Position numbers and translations under genes: made by a program. From the NCBI GenBank assembly GCA_023426225.1, contig JAFABD010000210.1:1-28876 (forward strand): a stretch of DNA of 28,876 bases, read 5' to 3'. Position 1 is the first letter of the stretch. Each line of letters opens with the position of its first letter. Positions 15,665 to 22,897 of the stretch are shown piece by piece. Source of the stretch: Pseudomonadota bacterium (GTDB taxonomy: Bacteria > Pseudomonadota > Alphaproteobacteria > Sphingomonadales > Sphingomonadaceae). Under the pieces are notes generated by a model. The model saw only the letters and a program-made list of their open reading frames with translations, did not search any database and was not told where the DNA came from.

Positions 15665-16075
15665 TCAGGCGTCCGCGTAGCGCGCGGCGGTCTCGCGGAT
15701 CAGCGCGATCATGTTGGGGATACCCTGCGTCCGGTTCGAGCTGAGCTGGTTGCGCAGATCGAACGGCGCGAGCGCGCCTTCGATGTCGGTCGCCAGGATC
15801 GCCGCGGGCGTCTGATCCTGAACCGCGAGCAGGACGAGCGCGATGATCCCCTTGGTGATCGCCGCGTTCGAATCGGCAAGGAAGTGCAGCGTTCCCGCCG
15901 CGGTGCGGGTGGGATAGACCCAGACCGATGCCGAACAGCCGCGTACCAGCGTCGCGTCGGTCTTGAGCGCATCGGGCATGGGCTCGAGCGCCCGGCCCAG
16001 ATCGATCAGCAGCCGATAGCGGTCGTCGGCGTCGAGAAATTCATATTCTTCGCTGAGGTCGGCAAGGCTCGTCAT
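15665..16075 (-). CDS. sufE: SufE-family cysteine desulfurase activator
   Basis: SufE accepts sulfur from the cysteine desulfurase SufS for iron-sulfur cluster assembly. The 136 residues match the family: the acceptor Cys47 in VRGCSASVWV, the earlier DRYRLLIDLGRAL helix, and SSNRTQGIPNMIA near the end. The frame extends upstream to 16273, but the ATG at 16075 is taken because SufE homology begins there and a purine-rich AGGGG lies just before. No other suf gene is visible, so it is an orphan copy as is common in alphaproteobacteria. Confidence 0.92.
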   Translation of the reverse strand: MTSLADLSEEYEFLDADDRYRLLIDLGRALEPMPDALKTDATLVRGCSASVWVYPTRTAAGTLHFLADSNAAITKGIIALVLLAVQDQTPAAILATDIEGALAPFDLRNQLSSNRTQGIPNMIALIRETAARYADA

Positions 16076-16159
16076 CGGGCCCCTATAGCCCTTGTGCCGG
16101 ATGATGCCAGTAGCAGGGCGGCGCTTGGGGCGCCGGGACGCGGTCCCGCGCGGTCGCAA

Positions 16160-16174
16160 GGGGCCGCCGGCCCC
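16160..16174 (-). terminator. Hairpin at the end of the psp operon (candidate)
   Basis: GGGGCC (16160-16165) and GGCCCC (16169-16174) form a perfect 6-bp stem on a 3-base loop, about 38 bases beyond the last psp-linked stop and upstream of sufE. No T tract on either strand. Confidence 0.3.
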
Positions 16175-16211
16175 GCCCGGGTGTCGGCGGGACCGGCGTG
16201 GCGGCGTGGGG

Positions 16212-16463
16212 TCAGAGGTCAACCCCGGCCGCGATGGCTTCGAGCTTGCGGACGCGTTCCTTGAGATCGGCAATCTCGATCCGCGAGGCGGTGGTCGGCA
16301 GCGCCGCGGCCTCGCCGGCGGGGCCGCGGCTGCGCTCGGCCAGTTCCTGTCGTTTGAGTTCGAGCCAGCCGCGCCAGCCGGCGAGCCCGGCCCAGGTCAC
16401 GATGCTGACCGTCGCCAGCGCGGACAGCGCGCAGGTGAGGTAGAAATTGGGATCGGTGGTCAT
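16212..16463 (-). CDS. PspB-like small membrane/coiled-coil protein, fourth satellite
   Basis: An 83-residue protein with one N-terminal helix (about 7-30) and a C-terminal coiled coil ending in DLKERVRKLEAIAAGVDL. The last segment corresponds to the LxxRxxxLExI motif shared with PspB and the other small genes here, but lacks the terminal EIExLR. A GGGAGG ribosome binding site precedes the ATG. It is the last gene of the psp run; a GGGGCC/GGCCCC hairpin (16160-16174) lies about 40 bases beyond, without a T tract. Its exact function is unknown. Confidence 0.8.
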   Translation of the reverse strand: MTTDPNFYLTCALSALATVSIVTWAGLAGWRGWLELKRQELAERSRGPAGEAAALPTTASRIEIADLKERVRKLEAIAAGVDL

Positions 16464-16479
16464 CGAATGTCCTCCCGGA

Positions 16480-16746
16480 TCACAGCTTGGGTTCGCGCAG
16501 CGCTTCGATCTCGCGATCGAGCCGCAGGCTGCTTTCGTTGTCGGTAATCACGCGTTCGAGCACCTGGATCCGCTCCTTGAGCGCGCGGACCTCCTCGCGG
16601 AGCCGCCGGGCCTCGTCGGCCGCCGCCGGTTCGGCCGAGGGACCGACGCGATGGCCAGCGGCGCGGTGGGCCGCATAGCGTGCCTTGAGCACGCTCCCCA
16701 CCGTCACGATGATCACGATGGCGACGACCAGTTCTGCCGCGTTCAT
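16480..16746 (-). CDS. PspB-like small membrane/coiled-coil protein, third satellite
   Basis: An 88-residue protein: an N-terminal membrane helix (about 4-20), a short basic link, and a coiled coil with LKERIQVLERVITD followed by REIEALREPKL. The coiled coil closely resembles that of PspB (RERIQALESIL in E. coli, from memory of the family). A GGGGAG ribosome binding site precedes the ATG at 16746. It is spaced 16 bases from the next gene in a tightly packed unit. It is predicted to sit in the inner membrane with the coiled coil in the cytoplasm, by analogy with PspB. Confidence 0.82.
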   Translation of the reverse strand: MNAAELVVAIVIIVTVGSVLKARYAAHRAAGHRVGPSAEPAAADEARRLREEVRALKERIQVLERVITDNESSLRLDREIEALREPKL

Positions 16747-16779
16747 CGTAGTAACTCCCCTCTTTGGCGCCCCCGGCGC

Positions 16780-16902
16780 TCAGTCTTTCTGCTGGGCCTC
16801 GGCAAGCCGCATGGCGCGGCGGCGAGGGCGATCCCGGGATTCGGCGAGGACGATAGCGCCCCCGCACAGTGCCGCAAGCACTGCGAGCGAAACGATCAGC
16901 AT
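16780..16902 (-). CDS. 40-residue membrane peptide in the psp operon
   Basis: A very short gene with an N-terminal hydrophobic helix (MLIVSLAVLAALCGGAIVLA) and a basic tail (ESRDRPRRRAMRLAEAQQKD). The ATG at 16902 is preceded by AAGGGA at a spacing of 9, which supports translation. The wider open frame around it is a shadow. It lacks the coiled-coil motif of its neighbours and resembles only their membrane part. It could be a regulatory peptide of the Psp membrane complex or a decayed paralog. Confidence 0.6.
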   Translation of the reverse strand: MLIVSLAVLAALCGGAIVLAESRDRPRRRAMRLAEAQQKD

Positions 16903-16916
16903 GTTTTTGATCCCTT

Positions 16917-17186
16917 TTAGTTGAGCGGTGCTTCGCGCAGCCGTTCGATTTCTTCGGCCACCGCGATGCCGCGGTCGGTGACGATGCGTTCGAGAACCCG
17001 GACCCGCTGCTCCAGCCGCTCGGTCTGCGCCGCATATTGCGCGGCCTGTTCGGCGGTGCGGGCGGTGAGCGCCTCGGCCATCGCGGTCTTGTAGCGAAGC
17101 CAGCGGCGGAACATGTCGGACCCGACGCCGGCGATCACCGGAATGCCGACGACGATCGTGAAGAATGCGATCATGTTGACGTCCAT
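16917..17186 (-). CDS. PspB-like small membrane/coiled-coil protein, second satellite
   Basis: An 89-residue protein with a membrane helix (about 6-24), a basic segment (FRRWLRYKTA), an Ala/Gln-rich helix and a C-terminal coiled coil: LEQRVRVLERIVTD then EEIERLREAPLN. This is nearly the same motif as in the genes at 17214 and 16480. A GGAGG ribosome binding site precedes the ATG at 17186. The gap to the preceding gene is 27 bases. Confidence 0.82.
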   Translation of the reverse strand: MDVNMIAFFTIVVGIPVIAGVGSDMFRRWLRYKTAMAEALTARTAEQAAQYAAQTERLEQRVRVLERIVTDRGIAVAEEIERLREAPLN

Positions 17187-17213
17187 CGTCTTTCCTCCGT
17201 CTCCTGCCGCGGA

Positions 17214-17519
17214 TCAGCGCAGCGATTCGATTTCGCGGGCGACGCGTTCGGCGGGGTCGGTGGCGATCCGTTCGAGCACCGCGATCCGCTCTTCGAGGCG
17301 GCTGATCTGGCCGGTCAGCCGTTCGTTCTCGGTCGACAGCAGCGCGATCTTGCGTTCTGCCTCCAGCGCCTCCTCGCCGATACGGCGACTGCGCCGCCGC
17401 GAGCAATTCTCGTCCTCGATCGGGTAGCCGTGCTTGGCGCGGACCCAGGTCTGGAAAGCCCGGGACGCCATCACCGCGGTGACGATCAGTACCGGGACGA
17501 GCCAGCTCAACTCACGCAT
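17214..17519 (-). CDS. PspB-like small membrane/coiled-coil protein, first satellite
   Basis: A 101-residue protein directly after pspC. It has a membrane helix (about 5-21), a basic segment with SRRRSRR, a long Glu/Leu-rich helix, and a C-terminal coiled coil LEERIAVLERIATD ending in REIESLR. The ending also matches the end of PspC in this operon (DEIDSLR). A GGGAGG ribosome binding site precedes the ATG at 17519. No characterised homolog is recognised beyond PspB-like architecture. Confidence 0.82.
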   Translation of the reverse strand: MRELSWLVPVLIVTAVMASRAFQTWVRAKHGYPIEDENCSRRRSRRIGEEALEAERKIALLSTENERLTGQISRLEERIAVLERIATDPAERVAREIESLR

Positions 17520-17563
17520 TTGAACCTCCCTGTTGCCTTGTCGTCCGTTCCCGGGTCATCGGG

Positions 17564-17935
17564 TCAGCGCAGGCTGTCGATTTCGTCGGCCAGGCGCTTG
17601 TTGCGGCTGGTGTAATAGAGTTCGATGTCGGCGAGCCGGCGATCGACGTCGCGGAACTTCGAGCGGACCTCGGCGGTCGAGCGGCGGGCGTTGGTGCGGA
17701 CCCCCTGCCAGAAGCGGGCGTCTTCGGGCCCTTCATAGAGGTCGATCGGCCGCTTTTCGGCGATCATGCCGATCGCGAGATAGCCGAGCAGCGCCCAGCC
17801 CGTCGCCAGCGTGAGCAGGACGAAGCCCACGCGCACCCAGGTCACGTCGATCCCGGTATAGTCGGCGATGCCCGCGCACACGCCCATCCACTTGCCGTTC
17901 TGCTTGTCGCGGTAGAACTTGGTACGAGCGGACAT
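17564..17935 (-). CDS. pspC: Phage shock protein C
   Basis: PspC is the inner-membrane partner of PspB that senses envelope stress and recruits PspA. The 123 residues start with a PspC domain (FYRDKQNGKWMGVCAGIADYTG, then VRVGFVLLTLATGWALLGYLAIGMI, one or two membrane spans, about 32-58). The cytoplasmic tail carries a coiled coil, DRRLADIELYYTSRNKRLADEIDSLR at 98-123, related to the PspB-like genes that follow. The ATG at 17935 is chosen over the open upstream frame because an AGGAGG site inside the end of pspB precedes it. The start region overlaps the pspB stop closely. Confidence 0.93.
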   Translation of the reverse strand: MSARTKFYRDKQNGKWMGVCAGIADYTGIDVTWVRVGFVLLTLATGWALLGYLAIGMIAEKRPIDLYEGPEDARFWQGVRTNARRSTAEVRSKFRDVDRRLADIELYYTSRNKRLADEIDSLR

Positions 17936-17936
17936 T

Positions 17937-18209
17937 TCAGTTCCTCCTCGCAATGTCATAGGGGTTCGGCTCGGGGCGGCTCGCCGAGAGCGGACGGAAA
18001 TCGGGATTGTCGGCGGCGATGATGCGTTCGACGGTGTTGAGACGTTCCTCGAGCTGCCGCGCAGTGTAATAGAGTTCGTCGAGCAGCTTTTCGTCCTCGC
18101 CGGTGATCGTGCCGGCCTGCTTCCACTTGGTGACATAGTGCATCACCACCCAGGGAAGCCCGATGAAGAGCATCCCCACCACCCCGATCGGGACCAGCAC
18201 ATCTTCCAT
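17937..18209 (-). CDS. pspB: Phage shock protein B
   Basis: PspB is a small inner-membrane protein that acts with PspC. The 90 residues have a membrane helix (about 6-26), a basic segment (HYVTKWKQ), and a cytoplasmic coiled coil (LDELYYTARQLEERLNTV, then ERIIAADNPDF). The ending NPDFRP corresponds to the HPNWR-type ending of classical PspB. It starts 3 bases after pspA stops, so coupling is likely, and its end overlaps the pspC ribosome binding site. Confidence 0.93.
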   Translation of the reverse strand: MEDVLVPIGVVGMLFIGLPWVVMHYVTKWKQAGTITGEDEKLLDELYYTARQLEERLNTVERIIAADNPDFRPLSASRPEPNPYDIARRN

Positions 18210-18212
18210 GGC

Positions 18213-18881
18213 TTAGGCTCCCTTGTTCAGTCGTGCCTTGAGCGCCTCGAGCTCGGCGTCGACCTTGTCGGACGACCGCAGCTCGGCAATCTCTTCCTCG
18301 AGCGACTTGGGCGCGGTGCCCATTCCGGCCGCATCGGCGCGACCTTCGGCGAGATCGACGCGGCGTTCCAGCACCTCGAAGCGCGAGAAGGCGTCCTGCA
18401 TCCGGCTGCCGTTGGTCATTTCGCGCAGACGGAAGCGGTTGTTGGCGCTTTCCAGCCGGGCGCTGATCGAGTTCTGACGGGTGCGCGCCTCACGCAGCTT
18501 GTTCTGGAGCTTGGCGATGTCCTCTTCGGACGCGCGCAGCGTCTCTTCGAGCACCGCGATCTCCGCTTCGAGCTGGTCGCACATGTCCGCGGCCTTGCGC
18601 TTTTCGACAAGAGCCGCCTTGGCGAGATCCTCGCGACCCTTGCTCAGCGCCAGCTCGGCCTTTTCGGTCCAGCTTTCCTGAAGCTTTTCGAGCTTGGCGA
18701 TGTGGCGGCGCATTTCCTTCTGATCGGCGATCGTGCGCGCGGCGGAGGCCCGGACCTCGACCAGCGTCTCCTCCATCTCGAGGATGATCATGCGGATCAT
18801 CTTGGCCGGGTCTTCGGCCTTGTCGAGCAGGTCGGTGACGTTGGCGGCGATGATGTCCCGGGTCCGCGAGAAGATACCCAT
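18213..18881 (-). CDS. pspA: Phage shock protein A (PspA/IM30)
   Basis: PspA is an ESCRT-III-like coiled-coil protein that binds stressed membranes and inhibits PspF. The 222 residues are almost wholly helical: an N-terminal amphipathic helix (MGIFSRTRDIIAANVTDLLD) is followed by long coiled coils including MIRMIILEMEETLVEVRA, the usual PspA signature. Length and layout are typical of the family. AAGGAG precedes the ATG at 18881. A GC hairpin (18903-18940) lies in the intercistronic gap behind the 35-residue upstream gene, possibly adjusting pspA expression relative to it. Confidence 0.96.
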   Translation of the reverse strand: MGIFSRTRDIIAANVTDLLDKAEDPAKMIRMIILEMEETLVEVRASAARTIADQKEMRRHIAKLEKLQESWTEKAELALSKGREDLAKAALVEKRKAADMCDQLEAEIAVLEETLRASEEDIAKLQNKLREARTRQNSISARLESANNRFRLREMTNGSRMQDAFSRFEVLERRVDLAEGRADAAGMGTAPKSLEEEIAELRSSDKVDAELEALKARLNKGA

Positions 18882-18902
18882 TTCAAACTCCTTCAGTTGA
18901 AC

Positions 18903-18940
18903 CCGCCGGGGGAGCCAAGGGTAAGCCCCGGGGCCGGCGG
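18903..18940 (-). other. Intercistronic hairpin before pspA
   Basis: CCGCCGG (18903-18909) pairs with CCGGCGG (18934-18940), and internal G and C runs could extend it. It sits between the stop of the 35-residue ORF and the pspA ATG. A role in transcript processing, partial termination or protection is possible but not shown. Confidence 0.35.
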
Positions 18941-18957
18941 CATCGATGGTCGGCGCG

Positions 18958-19065
18958 TCAGGCCATCGGCACCGAGACGGTGTTGGCCAGCATCACCACG
19001 CTCACGAGCAGCGAGAGCGAGACGGCGACGAACGCATTGCGAAGATTGGTAGCCTGGTACGACAT
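18958..19065 (-). CDS. 35-residue membrane peptide, first gene of the psp operon
   Basis: A very short gene beginning MSYQATNLRNAF and continuing with a hydrophobic helix (VAVSLSLLVSVVMLANTV) ending VPMA. A perfect AGGAGG ribosome binding site lies 5 bases before the ATG at 19065, better than most genes in the window. It is the first gene behind the sigma-54 promoter and precedes pspA. It could be a membrane peptide or a secreted peptide whose hydrophobic part is a signal sequence. I do not recognise a family. Its place makes it a likely Psp component or a leader that sets expression of pspA. Confidence 0.72.
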   Translation of the reverse strand: MSYQATNLRNAFVAVSLSLLVSVVMLANTVSVPMA

Positions 19066-19120
19066 GGTGACCTCCTGAACCTTGGTTTCAACCTGCCCTT
19101 GATCGGGCTTGCTCAAACTA

Positions 19121-19138
19121 TTGCAGGGGGCGTGCCAG
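19121..19138 (-). promoter_or_regulatory. Sigma-54 promoter of the psp operon
   Basis: On the minus strand the sequence reads TGGCAC, 5 bases, then CTGCA (19137 down to 19122). The sigma-54 consensus is TGGCAC-N5-TTGCA, so only one base differs and the essential GG and GC pairs are kept. Transcription would begin near 19112, about 47 bases before the 35-residue gene. A divergent PspF gene next to it makes the assignment strong. Confidence 0.85.
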
Positions 19139-19211
19139 TTTTTGAAAGTGGCGGATTTCCGTGCTTTTCGCCGGTCTGAGACCTGGTGGACGCGGATTTT
19201 GCTTGCCAAAT

Positions 19212-19230
19212 GTTGGGAAAAATCCCCAAC
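19212..19230. promoter_or_regulatory. Inverted repeat, candidate PspF binding site
   Basis: GTTGGG (19212-19217) and CCCAAC (19225-19230) are an exact inverted repeat with a 7-base AT-rich spacer. It lies about 100-118 bases upstream of the predicted sigma-54 start and 8 bases before the pspF ATG. PspF enhancer sites in enterobacteria are found at similar distances and also repress pspF. The match is by position and symmetry, not by a known consensus. Confidence 0.45.
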
Positions 19231-19238
19231 TATTCGTC

Positions 19239-20312
19239 ATGGAGCGAACCACACAGGTCATCGGCCAGTCCACGGCCTTTCTCGACGCGCTCGAACGGGC
19301 GAGCCGCGCGGCGGGGCTGGACCGGCCGGTGCTGGTGATCGGTGAGCGCGGCACCGGCAAGGAACTGGTTGCCGAGCGTCTTCACCGGTTGAGCCCCCGC
19401 TGGGACCAGCCGCTGGTCGTCATGAACTGTGCCGCGCTTCCGGAGACGCTGATCGAGGCCGAACTGTTCGGACATGAGGCCGGCGCCTTTACCGGCGCGA
19501 CCAAGGCGCGGGCCGGCCGGTTCGAGGAAGCCGATGGCGGCACGCTGTTTCTGGACGAGCTGGGGACGCTGTCGATGGCGGCGCAGGATCGGCTGTTGCG
19601 CGCGGTCGAATATGGCGAGGTGACGCGGATCGGCGCGTCGCGGCCGATCCGCGTCGACGTGCGCATCGTCGCGGCGACGAACGAGCATCTGCCCGACCGG
19701 GTCGCGCGCGGCACGTTCCGCGCCGACCTGCTCGACCGGCTGAGCTTCGAGGTGGTGACGTTGCCGCCATTGCGGGCGCGCCGCGGCGACGTCGAGGTGC
19801 TGGCGGATTTTTACGGCCGGCGGATGGCGGCGGAGATCGGCTGGACCGACTGGCCGGGCTGGGGGCCCAACGCGCTCGATCGTCTCACCAGCTATGAATG
19901 GCCGGGCAATGTCCGCGAACTGCGCAACGTCGTCGAACGCGCCGTGTACCGGTGGGAGCGCGAGGGGCCGATCGATGCGGTTCAGATCGACCCGTTCGAT
20001 TCACCCTTTCGCCCGCGCGCGATGCCGGGGGCAGCCGGGGGCGGCGCGCGGGGCGCGGCGCCGGCGGAGCCGGAAACCCCGACGATCGCACCGCTCGCCG
20101 AGACGGTCGAGCGGATGCCGGTGCCGACCGACGATGCGCCGTCGGGTGGGGACTTCAAGGCGCGCGTCGCCCAGTTCGAAAAGCAGTTGCTGCGCCAGGC
20201 ACTTGCCGAGCATCGTTACAACCAGCGCGCAACGGCGGAGGGGCTGGGGCTGAGCTATGACCAGCTTCGTCATGCGCTCAAACGGCACGGGCTGCTGGGC
20301 GCCCCGGGATGA
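19239..20312 (+). CDS. pspF: Phage shock operon transcriptional activator PspF
   Basis: PspF is a sigma-54-dependent enhancer-binding protein that remodels RNA polymerase at psp promoters and is held inactive by PspA. The 357 residues start directly with the AAA+ domain, without an N-terminal sensor, as in PspF: Walker A GERGTGKE (35-42), the sigma-54-contact loop GAFTGA (82-87), Walker B LFLDEL (103-108). A variable linker (about 255-305) precedes the Fis-type helix-turn-helix (about 320-350, NQRATAEGLGLSYDQLRHALKRHGLL). The frame opens earlier (TTG at 19161), but the ATG at 19239 is where homology begins. No clear ribosome binding site is present, consistent with low expression. Confidence 0.94.
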   Translation: MERTTQVIGQSTAFLDALERASRAAGLDRPVLVIGERGTGKELVAERLHRLSPRWDQPLVVMNCAALPETLIEAELFGHEAGAFTGATKARAGRFEEADGGTLFLDELGTLSMAAQDRLLRAVEYGEVTRIGASRPIRVDVRIVAATNEHLPDRVARGTFRADLLDRLSFEVVTLPPLRARRGDVEVLADFYGRRMAAEIGWTDWPGWGPNALDRLTSYEWPGNVRELRNVVERAVYRWEREGPIDAVQIDPFDSPFRPRAMPGAAGGGARGAAPAEPETPTIAPLAETVERMPVPTDDAPSGGDFKARVAQFEKQLLRQALAEHRYNQRATAEGLGLSYDQLRHALKRHGLLGAPG

Positions 20313-20386
20313 GTTGCGGCCGCGCGCCTCGTCCAATCGAACCGCTCAATGGCGGGATGCGAAAATTTGTTGCGGCGAACGCCCGG

Positions 20387-20409
20387 CGGATGCGTTAGGC
20401 GGGCATCCG
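20387..20409. other. Hairpin between pspF and sodB
   Basis: CGGATGC (20387-20393) and GCATCCG (20403-20409) form a perfect 7-bp stem. It lies after pspF and about 20 bases before the sodB ribosome binding site, so it could end the pspF transcript or belong to the sodB leader. No T tract follows. Confidence 0.35.
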
Positions 20410-20437
20410 GCAAGAACCACCCAAAAGGAGGACGCTC

Positions 20438-21058
20438 ATGGCTTTCGAACTTCCGGCGCTGCCCTATGCCAAGGATGCGCTGGCGCCGCACATGTCGGCC
20501 GAAACGCTCGAATTCCACCATGGAAAGCACCACAAGGCCTATGTCGACAAGACCAACGGCTTTGTCGTCGAAAAGAAGCTCGAGGGGCTGAAGCTTTCCG
20601 AGGTGATCAAGAAGGCCAAGGAAACGGGCGACAAGGGCCTGTTCAACAACTCGGCCCAGATCTGGAACCACAGCTTTTTCTGGCAGTGCCTGTCGCCCGA
20701 GAAGCAGACGCCGTCGGGCAAGCTCGCTGAACTGATCGCCGAGAGCTTCGGCACGACCGACGAACTGGTCAAGCAGCTGGTCGCTGAGTCGACCAACCAC
20801 TTCGCCAGCGGCTGGGGCTGGCTGGTCCTTGACGGCGGCAAGCTGAAGGTCACGTCGCTGCACGATGCCGACACGCCCATCGTCTATGACGGCATGCAGC
20901 CGTTGCTGACGATCGATGTGTGGGAACACGCCTATTATGTCGACTATCGCAATGCGCGCCCGGCGTATCTGAACGCGGTTTCGGCAAATCTGATCAACTG
21001 GGATTTCGTCGCGCAGAATCTGGACGGCCAGGGCGTCAGCCGCGCCGACCAGGGCTGA
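20438..21058 (+). CDS. sodB: Superoxide dismutase [Fe]
   Basis: The enzyme turns superoxide into oxygen and hydrogen peroxide in the cytoplasm. The 206 residues keep all four metal ligands: His27 (LEFHHGKHH), His78 (WNHSFFW), Asp160 and His164 (DVWEHAYYVDY). Gln74 before WNH, in the position used by iron-type enzymes, favours Fe over Mn; cambialism cannot be excluded. There is no signal peptide. AGGAGG sits before the ATG. It is a single gene, converging on the ClC channel. Confidence 0.96.
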   Translation: MAFELPALPYAKDALAPHMSAETLEFHHGKHHKAYVDKTNGFVVEKKLEGLKLSEVIKKAKETGDKGLFNNSAQIWNHSFFWQCLSPEKQTPSGKLAELIAESFGTTDELVKQLVAESTNHFASGWGWLVLDGGKLKVTSLHDADTPIVYDGMQPLLTIDVWEHAYYVDYRNARPAYLNAVSANLINWDFVAQNLDGQGVSRADQG

Positions 21059-21074
21059 TCGACATTGCCTGCTT

Positions 21075-21107
21075 CCTTCCCCCTGCGGCGGTGTCGCATG
21101 GGGAAGG
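21075..21107. terminator. Shared terminator between sodB and the ClC gene
   Basis: CCTTCCCC (21075-21082) pairs with GGGGAAGG (21100-21107), and TGCG/CGCA (21084-21087, 21095-21098) extends the stem across one mismatch around a 7-base loop. It lies between two convergent genes and could end both transcripts. No strong T tract is seen. Confidence 0.55.
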
Positions 21108-21135
21108 GGCTTGCTGCTGACGCGCGCTGCCGCGG

Positions 21136-22881
21136 TCAGTCTTCGCCGAACAGGTCGCGCTGCGCCTTTTCGAGTTCCTCGGCATAGCGTTTGCGGGCAT
21201 GGCGCTCGGTGATAAGGCCGATCACATGGCCGTCCTCGCCGACGACGGCCAGATCGTCCGCCTCGCTCGCGTCGAACGTCTCCATGATCGTCCCGATGTG
21301 CATTTCGGGCGAAAGCGCCGTGTCTGTCAGCGTCGCCAGTTGTGCGACGGGCGCCTCCTCCGCGAGCGTCGACGACCAGACATCGGCGGTGCGGACGATC
21401 CCCTGATACTGATCGTCGATCCCCGTCAGCACGACGCGTGAGGTCGATCCCAGCGGAAACAGCGTCCGGAATACGCCGAGCGTCGTCGTCGCGCGGACCA
21501 TGCGCGGATCGCGGCGCATCAGCCGCCCGGCGGTGAGGTTGCGCATCCAGCCGATGTCGCGTCCGCTGCGGATGGTCTCGCCGCGCAGATGCAGTCGCCA
21601 GGTCGAGAAGCTGTAGCCGAAGGTGACGCGCACCACCGTTGTCGAGATCATCGCCGCGAGGATGGCGACACCCGTGATCGCGAAATCGTGCGTCACCTCG
21701 AGCACCAGCAAAGCGATCGTCATCGGCCCGCCGACAACGGCGACGGCGAGCGCGGCCATGCCGACAATGGTCGCGTCGACCGCGGCGAGGGCATGGAGCT
21801 CGGGGAACTGGGCGAGTACGAGCTGATAGAGCCGGCCGACGAGCGCGCCGAGGAACAGCGACGCAAAGAACAGGCCGCCGCGAAAGCCGAAACCCAGCGA
21901 GATGGCGGAGGCGGCGATCTTGAGCCCCAGCACGGTGACGAGCGACAGCGCGGTCACCTGGCTGATCAGCGTGAGGTTGAGCGCGCCGTGCCCCGCCGAC
22001 AGCGCCTGGGGCGTGACCATCCCCAGCGGAATGAGCAGCAGTCCGCCCAGGATCGGTGCCAGCGGACGCGGGATCGGCGAGCGTCGCACCGCCACCTCGG
22101 CCATCGAGACGAGGCGCATCAACGCGATGCCCACGAGCGCGCAGACCAGCCCGAGCACGGCGCACAGCGCATAGTCGGCAGTGGTGGCACCGTGCGTGCC
22201 CCCGGCAGCGATCACATATGGGGGGGCGCCGATGCTGCGGGCGGTCACCGCCGCGACGATCGAGGCCGCCATCACCGGTGCGATCGCGGGCGGCGTGTAG
22301 GCGCCGAGCACGATTTCGAAGGCATAAAAGGCGCCGGTGAGCGGCGCGCCGAACGCGGCGCTGATCGCTGCGCCGGCCCCGGCGGCCACGAGCGTGCGCA
22401 GGTCGTTGCGCCGCAGCTTGAAGCGTTCACCGACGAAGGAAGCGATTCCGCCGCCCGCCTGGGCATAGGCCGCCTCAAGCCCGACCGATGCGCCGAAGCC
22501 GTTCGAAAGCACGGTCTGGCCGACCACGGTGACCGTGTCGCGAGGGGGGATGCGACCGCCGTGGAGGGCCGTCGCCTCGACGATGTCGATCGGGGTGCGC
22601 TTGCGGGTCAGCCACAGCGCCAGCCCCAGCACCGCGCCGCCGAGCGGCAGCGCGAGCAGGCGCCAGGGTGAAATCGAACCGGCGGCACTCAGATGCTCGC
22701 CGGGATCGAGATCGAACAGGATGCGCTGTAGCCACCGGGCGAACTCGCCCGTCCCGATCGCGGTCAGCCCGCCCAGCATCCCGACGACCACGGCGAGCCC
22801 CAGAAACCAGGTCTCGCTGCTGCGGACCCGGCGGCGGAGCGCGTTGAGCGCGTGGAGCGTCACATGGGCAGGGCGGCGCAT
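21136..22881 (-). CDS. ClC-type chloride channel or transporter with CBS domains
   Basis: A 581-residue membrane protein of the ClC family. The membrane region (about 20-430) has many helices and the family signatures in the form GASVGLEAAYAQ (with the gating glutamate) and GFGFRGGLFFASLFLGA. The cytoplasmic C-terminus (about 445-570) holds two CBS domains that probably sense nucleotides (MRRDPRMV and MHIGTIMETFD repeats; GEDGHVIGLITER). Whether it is a channel or a proton/chloride exchanger cannot be told here. It begins 38 bases after the yciB-ftsY group on the same strand has been read through, so it may be the last gene of that set. Confidence 0.9.
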   Translation of the reverse strand: MRRPAHVTLHALNALRRRVRSSETWFLGLAVVVGMLGGLTAIGTGEFARWLQRILFDLDPGEHLSAAGSISPWRLLALPLGGAVLGLALWLTRKRTPIDIVEATALHGGRIPPRDTVTVVGQTVLSNGFGASVGLEAAYAQAGGGIASFVGERFKLRRNDLRTLVAAGAGAAISAAFGAPLTGAFYAFEIVLGAYTPPAIAPVMAASIVAAVTARSIGAPPYVIAAGGTHGATTADYALCAVLGLVCALVGIALMRLVSMAEVAVRRSPIPRPLAPILGGLLLIPLGMVTPQALSAGHGALNLTLISQVTALSLVTVLGLKIAASAISLGFGFRGGLFFASLFLGALVGRLYQLVLAQFPELHALAAVDATIVGMAALAVAVVGGPMTIALLVLEVTHDFAITGVAILAAMISTTVVRVTFGYSFSTWRLHLRGETIRSGRDIGWMRNLTAGRLMRRDPRMVRATTTLGVFRTLFPLGSTSRVVLTGIDDQYQGIVRTADVWSSTLAEEAPVAQLATLTDTALSPEMHIGTIMETFDASEADDLAVVGEDGHVIGLITERHARKRYAEELEKAQRDLFGED

Positions 22882-22897
22882 CGTGCGGGCGCTCCGT

